28,140 nucleotides of DNA, from positions 1 to 28,140 of IMG/VR virus record IMGVR_UViG_3300010392_000877; one strand, given 5' to 3'. Shown one piece after another: positions 22,578 through 28,140 of this stretch. Source of the DNA: a virus. Position numbers and translations under genes: made by a program. The stretch's first letter is position 1; each line of letters starts with the position of its first letter. Under the pieces are notes generated by a model that was given only the letters and a program-made list of their open reading frames with translations, did not search any database and had not been told where the DNA came from.

Positions 22578-24857
22578 CTAAGAGTCGGTCTTTGGTATCC
22601 AGTTAGGCGGTCTATAGCCACGTTCAACGAACCAGTTGCGACTTACGGAAGGATCGATATACGACTTCACAGAGGTCAAATAAAGTGCTTCGCCGCTTGC
22701 GCTCTTGTGTCCAAGAGCTTTCGCAACTGCCGTAGCAATCTTTTCCTTGAAAAATTTGGTTGCTTCGCGGTATTGAACGTCTTTTGATTTGCCTTCTGGC
22801 GGTGTGAACTTGCGAACTGAAATAAGCTCACGTGCAATCTTCGTGCCTTTGGCATGGCGAAGCTTGTGCGGTGTAGACGGAAAGCCGATTGATTTGAGCC
22901 AATTGCGGAACAGGGCTGCCGAAGCGTGCTTCTTTGAAACCATACCGGGAACTTCCCAAAGCATATCATTCTTGCTACGGCCTTCAGACAACTTCTTGAC
23001 CAAAGCAATGACTTTTTTCAGGAGCGGGTTTGTGCCACGAATGATATGCTTTTGCTTCATACCTTTCTTACCTGAATATTTAATGACAAGCTCATTGCTG
23101 TTAAGCTTGCTTATGTGGCCGACCTTCCAAGTCGTAACGCCGTAAGTTGTTTTGCCGTCCGTCTTGTTACCCTTACCGCCGATACGTGCCTGACACTCAT
23201 ACATGAATATTGCCTGAGCAGATTGCAGGACTTCCATGTCAGGGCGTTCTTTTACGCTCCAATTCTTAAGTGGCGCTTCCCACTTTGTCTGATATTTCTC
23301 AATGTTGTCCATAACGACTTCGACAACCTTGAATTTTTCAGTACGTGAAGATTGGTGGTGATCATACGTATAGTACGAGCTTTCAAGACCGGTTTCGTCA
23401 TCAACGGCTTTGAACACATACTGGTTTGCGCCTTCAATACCGAACTCCGGGTTCATGAAGATGCGGCGACCGCGCTGAGGCCAGCCTTGGATGGGCCGAT
23501 TGTCGTTCGTGAATAATTCAATCTTCTTGCCATTGATACCAATCTTGGCATTGAAGCCCTTCGGCACGTAGTTCACTAGAACACCATCTTGCTTTAGGCG
23601 CTGTAGGAACTCTTTAACTGGAATAGGCTTACCACTACGGCGCAGGATAGACAGTGTTGCTTGGTTCCACAGTGCACGCATCTGGCGCTGCACTTCCATG
23701 TATTTTTCATAGGTGGAGCGTTTCTTGTGACCAACCTTGAACTCACTCGCTTGTTGGAACGTAAGCAGGTATTGCCCCTTGTCCGGGTTCTTGACCAGTT
23801 GTGCAATCAATCCGCGAAGCTGTTTTTTCAAGTCCATGATTTCCTGAGAGCTGACTGCATCAGGAATGAACTGAACTGAAAGCTCGATTATGTTCAGAAG
23901 ATCAACCGTGCGGAATACACGATCCCATGAAGACTTTGAACGGTTACGATAGTAGCCGCCGACTGCAGACAACATGTCCAAGTCTCGGGCTGAAAATTCC
24001 ATGTTATGACGAGCAGCTTTGTCGATCAGCAGGATTTCCTTGCCGAGCATACCAATGCTTGCGTAAGCCTCACCATCGATGCGCCCTTTGCCAATTCCCG
24101 TGCATAATTTTTCAATAAGCTGGAATTGCAAAGGAAGGTGATCAACGTAGATTGCAGCGCTGGCATCTTCAAGCCAACGCGGAATCATATTCTTTACGAT
24201 GTTGTCATTTGCAGGTTGACCAGTCTTGTCCATGAAGGCGGCTGTATATAGGATTGCCAGCACACCACGGATGGATTCTGATCTTGATTTTTCATTAAAT
24301 GGGGATTCGGTTTCTTCTGGCTTTCTCGGCAGTATAGTTTTCATCTTCTTTCGGCGTCTCTTCTTCGGTAGAAGATTAACCGACTTCAGGTATTTTTCAT
24401 GTTCCATATCACTTACCATAAGAGGAGCTTTCTTAGGTGAGTTTACAGGCTTTGCCTTAGCTCTGGCAAGTATTGTTTTCACGTGTTCGAAGAAGGAATC
24501 GAGGTCGTCAACATTGCCCTCGTGAACCATCCAATTCCACTTACCTGAATAAGAACTCATACCCCATAAAGTGTCGCCGCCGTATGTAAACGGACTACTG
24601 ATTTTATAGCGTTCCATTCTGTCAGTAACGCTTGCCAGATCAGGATCATTCCAACGCCAGTAAAGGTGCACCATAGTTGGCGAAGTGCTAAGCGACATTT
24701 CGCCTTTGCCAAGCAAACTATTGAAATAATACTTAGAAGACTGTTCGGGTCCACTGCCAGAGTCTGGACTAGGTTTGAGTCCGGCTTCTTCAACGACTTT
24801 AATGAAGCGCTTTACAATAGCTTCGCGGTCTTTTGCCCTTCCAAAAGGTTTTTTCAT
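22578..24857 (-). CDS. DNA topoisomerase IB with large N-terminal extension
   Basis: This 759-residue protein starts at ATG 24857, 8 nt after the upstream stop. The C-terminal ~330 residues carry the type IB (poxvirus/bacterial) catalytic set in order: Arg558 in 'CQARIGGKG', 'TTYGVTTW' (580-587), Lys597 in 'YSGKKG', Arg667 in 'TPHKLRHAKGT', His717 in 'ALGHKS' and nucleophile Tyr733 in 'KSYIDP'. Spacing matches the vaccinia enzyme pattern (R130, K167, R223, H265, Y274) with modest insertions. Such enzymes relax supercoils through a 3'-phosphotyrosine intermediate. A tyrosine recombinase is the alternative, but the GVTTW and SGKKG motifs favour topoisomerase. Residues 1-430 are unrecognised, with a basic 'KKRRRKKMK' patch at 165-173. 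The place inside a head gene cluster is unusual. Confidence 0.82.
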   Translation of the reverse strand: MKKPFGRAKDREAIVKRFIKVVEEAGLKPSPDSGSGPEQSSKYYFNSLLGKGEMSLSTSPTMVHLYWRWNDPDLASVTDRMERYKISSPFTYGGDTLWGMSSYSGKWNWMVHEGNVDDLDSFFEHVKTILARAKAKPVNSPKKAPLMVSDMEHEKYLKSVNLLPKKRRRKKMKTILPRKPEETESPFNEKSRSESIRGVLAILYTAAFMDKTGQPANDNIVKNMIPRWLEDASAAIYVDHLPLQFQLIEKLCTGIGKGRIDGEAYASIGMLGKEILLIDKAARHNMEFSARDLDMLSAVGGYYRNRSKSSWDRVFRTVDLLNIIELSVQFIPDAVSSQEIMDLKKQLRGLIAQLVKNPDKGQYLLTFQQASEFKVGHKKRSTYEKYMEVQRQMRALWNQATLSILRRSGKPIPVKEFLQRLKQDGVLVNYVPKGFNAKIGINGKKIELFTNDNRPIQGWPQRGRRIFMNPEFGIEGANQYVFKAVDDETGLESSYYTYDHHQSSRTEKFKVVEVVMDNIEKYQTKWEAPLKNWSVKERPDMEVLQSAQAIFMYECQARIGGKGNKTDGKTTYGVTTWKVGHISKLNSNELVIKYSGKKGMKQKHIIRGTNPLLKKVIALVKKLSEGRSKNDMLWEVPGMVSKKHASAALFRNWLKSIGFPSTPHKLRHAKGTKIARELISVRKFTPPEGKSKDVQYREATKFFKEKIATAVAKALGHKSASGEALYLTSVKSYIDPSVSRNWFVERGYRPPNWIPKTDS

Positions 24858-24865
24858 GACGGGAC

Positions 24866-26065
24866 CTATTGATCATCGTCATCAGAGATAGCGCGTTCTT
24901 TCTCCGCTGCATCACCGTCTGAGTGCAAAACCGTATTGTTGTCGATCTTGTACCCCTTGCGATCAAGCCATTTGAACAAGTCGCCGTAGGTCTCATCTGG
25001 CTTGCCGTACTTGCGGATTATTTCAACCTGTTGCGGGGACATGATACGCGAAAGCTTGTTCACGTTTGAAGGTTTAAATCCGCCGGTTGGGAGTGTATTC
25101 GCAAAGTACGCAAGGTCCATCTTGTATAAGAAGAAGCGATACCTGTAGCCAGCGTTCTCTAATTTTTCAATTGCAGCATATGCGCGGTTTTCATCAGTAA
25201 CGCGCATCGCTTTGACAGAGTTTTGTTCCCGGCCTTTGACTGTGACCTTAAAGAACATAAGGATGAGCCAATACGGTTTCTTTGTTTTTTCAGACAGGTC
25301 ATCTTCTTCAGTGTCAACGTCGAACTCGCCAGCCATGCGAAGCTCCGGATCATCGTCATCCCAATTGTCCTGCACTGAATAAATATTCGGAACACCCATA
25401 TATTTTTCAATCTTCTGAGCGTATTTCTTGAACCAAGGCCCGTGAGCATTGTACCCAAGTTGACCAAGTTCCTTACGAATAAGGTGGTCATACATGTGAA
25501 TCATTTCATGCACGAGACAGATAAAGACTTGTTCAACAGTTGTAGCGTACTCCGGGTTCACAACCATCTTGCGGGTCTTTAAATAATAAACGGCCATAGC
25601 ACCGCTCACCTGCTTCTTTTTGTCCATAGGAGGACACAAGCGATTACGGATCATCAACTTGTTTGCGAAGAAACGGCGGTTCGAAAACAGGAAGATAGCC
25701 CGTAGCAAAGGACGGCCCCACTTGATCATCACTTTGCGTGTGAAATATTTCTTCGGATCGGTCGGAGCTTTGTCTGCTTTCTTGATTGAACGTTTCTGCG
25801 CGTCAGTCAGCTCTTTCTTCTTACCGGAATCCTTTTGTGTCAGCCAGTTATCAAACTTATCCATATGCAAGAAGTTGATCTTGGCATGAATATTACCAAA
25901 GTCATCAATTGCATTGACCAGATCACCGCCAGTATTGATCACAACACCGAAATGGTAACGGTCGCGTTCATCGCGCCAAGTCACCCGGCAACCAGTGAAG
26001 AACTTCTTCGAAGCTGTTCCGCCATCAGCTGTTTCAAGTTGTTTCGAAAGCTCGCTATACAACAT
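24866..26065 (-). CDS. SprT-like zinc metalloprotease
   Basis: This 399-residue protein starts at ATG 26065, 4 nt after the upstream stop, with GAGGA 8 nt before. The motif 'LVHEMIHMYDH' gives HExxH (His186, Glu187, His190), and the third zinc ligand is His208 in 'AHGPWFKKY', the SprT arrangement. Residues about 20-75 look like a small beta-barrel ('GCRVTWRDERDRYHFGVVIN'). No C-terminal zinc ribbon is visible; instead there is a 150-residue unknown domain ending in an acidic tail 'ISDDDDQ'. The SprT superfamily includes Wss1/SPRTN, which digest proteins crosslinked to DNA, including trapped topoisomerases. The next gene, 8 nt away, encodes a topoisomerase IB, so a joint role is an attractive inference. 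Confidence 0.8.
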   Translation of the reverse strand: MLYSELSKQLETADGGTASKKFFTGCRVTWRDERDRYHFGVVINTGGDLVNAIDDFGNIHAKINFLHMDKFDNWLTQKDSGKKKELTDAQKRSIKKADKAPTDPKKYFTRKVMIKWGRPLLRAIFLFSNRRFFANKLMIRNRLCPPMDKKKQVSGAMAVYYLKTRKMVVNPEYATTVEQVFICLVHEMIHMYDHLIRKELGQLGYNAHGPWFKKYAQKIEKYMGVPNIYSVQDNWDDDDPELRMAGEFDVDTEEDDLSEKTKKPYWLILMFFKVTVKGREQNSVKAMRVTDENRAYAAIEKLENAGYRYRFFLYKMDLAYFANTLPTGGFKPSNVNKLSRIMSPQQVEIIRKYGKPDETYGDLFKWLDRKGYKIDNNTVLHSDGDAAEKERAISDDDDQ

Positions 26066-26069
26066 TTAT

Positions 26070-26402
26070 TCAGTCCTCATAAATGGGAAGTGGGATTTTC
26101 TTTCCCGCGTTCGAGTGTGTGCAGTCGTTCAGGAATTCCACTACACCATCAGTTATGAATATATGACAGATTCGCTTAGCTTGGTCAGCTAACGGTTCCA
26201 GCTCTTGTGAGTGATTATGCTTCCAAGTCGTCAGTAAGCTAGGGCGAACAGTTGGCTTGAGTTCATCGCCTTCAATTGTCCAACCTTTGCTTCCGGCACG
26301 CTCACCAACACGAAAGGTGTGAACAGTTCCGCAACCGGGGCACTTAAATGAATAATAATCACACCCATTAATATTGGGATGAGCATCGAATACCCTAGGC
26401 AT
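26070..26402 (-). CDS. DUF6527-like small zinc-binding protein
   Basis: This 110-residue protein starts at ATG 26402, directly after the TAA of the protease gene (TAAATG), with no clear SD. It has 'CPGCGTVHTF' (Cys21, Cys24, His28) near the N-terminus, 'TVRPSLL' in the middle, and 'CHIFITDGVVEFLNDCTHSN' followed by AG near the C-terminus (Cys79, His80, Cys94, His96). This is the signature of a small family common in phage genomes, which I believe is DUF6527 and which is sometimes mis-named ammonia monooxygenase. Zinc binding is inferred from Cys/His pairs. The function is unknown; position after the protease gene suggests a role in head assembly or merely co-transcription. Confidence 0.72.
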   Translation of the reverse strand: MPRVFDAHPNINGCDYYSFKCPGCGTVHTFRVGERAGSKGWTIEGDELKPTVRPSLLTTWKHNHSQELEPLADQAKRICHIFITDGVVEFLNDCTHSNAGKKIPLPIYED

Positions 26403-27179
26403 TTATTCAATGAAGTTTGGGTTCACAGCCTGCACGTAGGCCGGGACTTCAACGGATGAACATTCAAAGCCGATAGGATCGAGAGCGCGATAGTACGCAA
26501 CCTTGCCCTTATACATCGCCAGCTCAGGCTTGCCTTTAGCAACGTGGTTACAGCCTTTATTTTTCAAAGTCTTACCACAGATTGAGCATTCGTAATCTCG
26601 CACCCATGCACCCATTGAGTAGCCGGTGCGTTGTTTTTTCAAGATGCTATTGACGAGTTCCGGATCGCGGCCACGGTCAAACGCATTCAGTACAACAATC
26701 TGCCAGAGATTGCCTTGGAAACGCTTCATCGGACGCATCGCAGCGTCAAGAATAATCCCCTTGGCTTTCGTATGGTCTGAATTATTATGCTCCACAAAAG
26801 TAGGCTTGCCACGCCATGTCTTGTAAGCAATCGTTCCGTGTTCGTGGTTGAACGCTGTCAGTTCCTTCATCGGGAACGCAACGCCGTTACGGTTCGGTAT
26901 CTCAGTTGTCATGATCGAAGTCGGAACCATAACATAGTCTTCGAGCTTCGATGAAATATTATACGACTCTGCAGCAAAGGGAAGCCACTCGTGAGCGTCC
27001 AGAACACCTTTGAAGGTCTTCTTAACTTCATCACCTGCAATAGCCATGGTGCGGCGTGCAGAGTTTTCATTGCCTTTTAGAACTTGGTGAATGTCGATAG
27101 GATCAAGCGCTTCACAACCAAAATCACCAGCATATGAATATTCAGCTGTACGACCATTTAACATTTTGAGAGGCTTCAT
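26403..27179 (-). CDS. Prohead (maturation) protease with zinc knuckle
   Basis: This 258-residue protein starts at ATG 27179 with GGAG 6 nt upstream. The protease core is recognisable by 'GKPTFVEHNNSDHTKAKGII' (about 124-143) with candidate catalytic His131, and 'TGYSMGAWV' with candidate Ser188, followed by the terminal 'FECSSVEVPAY' where E-x-S-x-V-x-x-P-A is typical. Between them, 'CSICGKTLKNKGCNH' (Cys198, Cys201, Cys210, His212) forms a zinc knuckle, also known in other T4-like phage proteases. The enzyme cleaves scaffold and capsid precursors inside the prohead. Position upstream of scaffold and capsid genes fits, although three unrelated genes intervene. Confidence 0.75.
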   Translation of the reverse strand: MKPLKMLNGRTAEYSYAGDFGCEALDPIDIHQVLKGNENSARRTMAIAGDEVKKTFKGVLDAHEWLPFAAESYNISSKLEDYVMVPTSIMTTEIPNRNGVAFPMKELTAFNHEHGTIAYKTWRGKPTFVEHNNSDHTKAKGIILDAAMRPMKRFQGNLWQIVVLNAFDRGRDPELVNSILKKQRTGYSMGAWVRDYECSICGKTLKNKGCNHVAKGKPELAMYKGKVAYYRALDPIGFECSSVEVPAYVQAVNPNFIE

Positions 27180-27207
27180 AGGAATCTCCGTTATATCTCG
27201 CTATCTT

Positions 27208-28140
27208 TTAGGGTGTGACCGGCTCATTTCGATGATCATCCCAGACTATGTTTTCGGCACCACCAAAGCGGCTATTCCAAGCCTTGAAAAATACTGTATG
27301 CGGTTGTCCGAAGTGTAGGCCTAATTGGTGCTGAATTACTCGGCCCATATGGTTCTTATCCGGGTTCGGTACTGTCCAATTGGCTTCAAACGAAAACACA
27401 AAGTCAATACGGGGTCCGGGCGTTCCGTCCGGGCGGCGTGCGCCTTTGATGAACTGAGCCGCCGGAACGGCATCAGCGTTGAACTTGATGATCTTCTTTG
27501 AGACTGACGGTCTTGAAATAATATTGTTCGACTCATGGTCAAGCAAACGATTATCGCGCATGACCTCACATTGAAGGATTGCAGGCAACGGCTTCACAAA
27601 CTTGCCGGTCTGTGAGTCGCGTACAAACCAGTTCGAGTCATTGTCTTGCGTAGACAATTCGTGCCTTAAAATAATCTCCCAATCGTCTTGACGTGCTAGA
27701 GAAATCCGAGCGGCAGCAGCGAACATGTAACGACATGCACGATGGATATTTTTTGCGATTGAGTCATCTGCCAGAAGTTCGTTCTTGATACCTTCAAAGT
27801 AACGATCAAAGATTGGCCACACCATTTCCGATTTGTTAACCTTTGAATAATCATAAGCTTCCATAAGAGCTTTCAAAGGGTCTTCATTCGGATGCAGGCG
27901 GGAAACGTGGTGCGGGATTTTCGGCTCTATGAGAACGTAATCCGGAAGCCGTAGGCACGACACCATTGGATACACGCCAGTTACGTTCTCTGCAGCATCA
28001 AAAGCTGCATCTACAGCATTTGAAAAATCCCGGTACGCTGTCAACGTACCGGAACGCAAGTCACTTCCATTACGGCAACGCGGTGGAACTTCAAAAACAA
28101 TTCCGGACACCGACCGGTCACGTGCACTTTGTGTTGTCTC
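27208..28140 (-). CDS. Hypothetical protein, N-terminus beyond window
   Basis: The frame is open to the right edge, so the true start may lie outside. The first in-frame start codon inside is GTG 28110 (300 residues), without a good SD. No known motif is visible. The middle is helical ('KNIHRACRYMFAAAARISLA', about 120-140) and the C-terminal part beta-rich ('RIDFVFSFEANWTVPN'). It precedes the prohead protease gene with a 28-nt gap that holds the protease SD. The head cluster context suggests a virion or neck protein, but I do not recognise it. Confidence 0.6.
   Translation of the reverse strand, partial: ETTQSARDRSVSGIVFEVPPRCRNGSDLRSGTLTAYRDFSNAVDAAFDAAENVTGVYPMVSCLRLPDYVLIEPKIPHHVSRLHPNEDPLKALMEAYDYSKVNKSEMVWPIFDRYFEGIKNELLADDSIAKNIHRACRYMFAAAARISLARQDDWEIILRHELSTQDNDSNWFVRDSQTGKFVKPLPAILQCEVMRDNRLLDHESNNIISRPSVSKKIIKFNADAVPAAQFIKGARRPDGTPGPRIDFVFSFEANWTVPNPDKNHMGRVIQHQLGLHFGQPHTVFFKAWNSRFGGAENIVWDDHRNEPVTP

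Larger units (their letters stand above)
197..28028. repeat. Dispersed quasi-regular AT-rich octamer TGAAWWWW / WWWWTTCA
   Basis: The whole window is studded with short AT blocks anchored by TGAA on one side or TTCA on the other. Variants include TGAATATTCA (863, 1191, 6150, 20376, 27135), TGAATAATT (197, 2236, 8246, 13795), TGAATAAAT (3037, 6983, 10581) and TGAAAAATT (18210). A hand tally gives about 170 sites in 28.1 kb, with roughly equal orientations. Random sequence of even composition would give about 14. Gaps are mostly 80-250 bp. The longest I found is about 430 bp (5450-5877), and only a handful are under 50 bp. Copies fall within genes in more than one codon phase and at most gene starts, where the block sits between the SD sequence and ATG. 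The function is unknown. A protein-binding or genome-organising site is my inference. Confidence 0.75.

Noticed and set aside
22578-24857. Tyrosine integrase reading of the 759-residue protein
   Set aside because: The R-H-x-x-R-like and LGH motifs are shared with integrases, but the GVTTW, SGKKG and SYIDP elements and their spacing fit topoisomerase IB better. No attachment site or lysogeny gene is seen nearby.
197-28028. The AT octamers as promoters
   Set aside because: Their number, both orientations and positions deep inside genes do not fit promoters. Only the TATAAAT box at 22563-22574 is kept as a candidate.

Overview
This window is the virion-structure region of a contractile-tailed double-stranded DNA phage (myovirus morphology, probably a large genome). 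All 27 supported genes lie on the minus strand, so transcription runs from the right end of the window (28140) towards base 1. Genes are packed with 4-nt overlaps or gaps of a few bases. Most have a GGAG-type ribosome binding site, which often overlaps the stop codon of the gene before. I see no tRNA, integrase, insertion sequence or CRISPR array. The host cannot be read from the sequence. The roughly half-GC composition and SD signals fit a proteobacterium, and the layout reminds me of large T4-superfamily-like phages of rhizobia, but that is recollection and not evidence.

Reading in transcription order, the right part (28140-18218) is head assembly plus some unexpected genes. It holds an unknown partial protein, a prohead protease with an embedded zinc knuckle, a small zinc-binding DUF6527-like protein, a SprT-like metalloprotease and a large type IB topoisomerase. 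After these comes the only real intergenic region (22418-22577), which carries four stacked hairpins and a TATAAAT-like box. The head operon proper follows: a hyper-acidic probable scaffold/core protein, a head surface or accessory protein, the HK97-fold major capsid protein, and a second acidic protein with a basic tail. A strong hairpin lies just after the capsid gene.

The middle and left parts (18211-1) are the tail. They encode a gp15-like sheath terminator, two small unknowns, the sheath, three tube-fold proteins in a row and a gp26-like assembly protein. A short ORF follows in another frame, opening at a T6C slip site (probable programmed frameshift). Next come a tape measure with a lytic transglycosylase domain, a hub adaptor, a LysM/gp53-like wedge protein, the gp27-like hub, the gp5/gpV-like spike, gp25-like and gp6/gpJ-like wedge proteins, a further wedge protein, two paralogous fibre/collar proteins, and a fibre-like protein cut off by the window edge.

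The most unusual signal is not a gene. The octamer TGAAWWWW, or its complement WWWWTTCA, occurs about 170 times by my hand tally. That is one per ~160 bp, against ~14 expected from base composition. It occurs in both orientations, in several reading frames, inside genes and at almost every gene junction, with spacing that looks more even than random. It even interrupts the Asp/Glu tracts. This looks like a DNA-level signal laid over the coding sequence, such as sites for a genome-binding or condensing protein. The second notable point is the tight pairing of a SprT-like protease with a topoisomerase IB inside the head module, which suggests handling of protein-DNA crosslinks around packaging.
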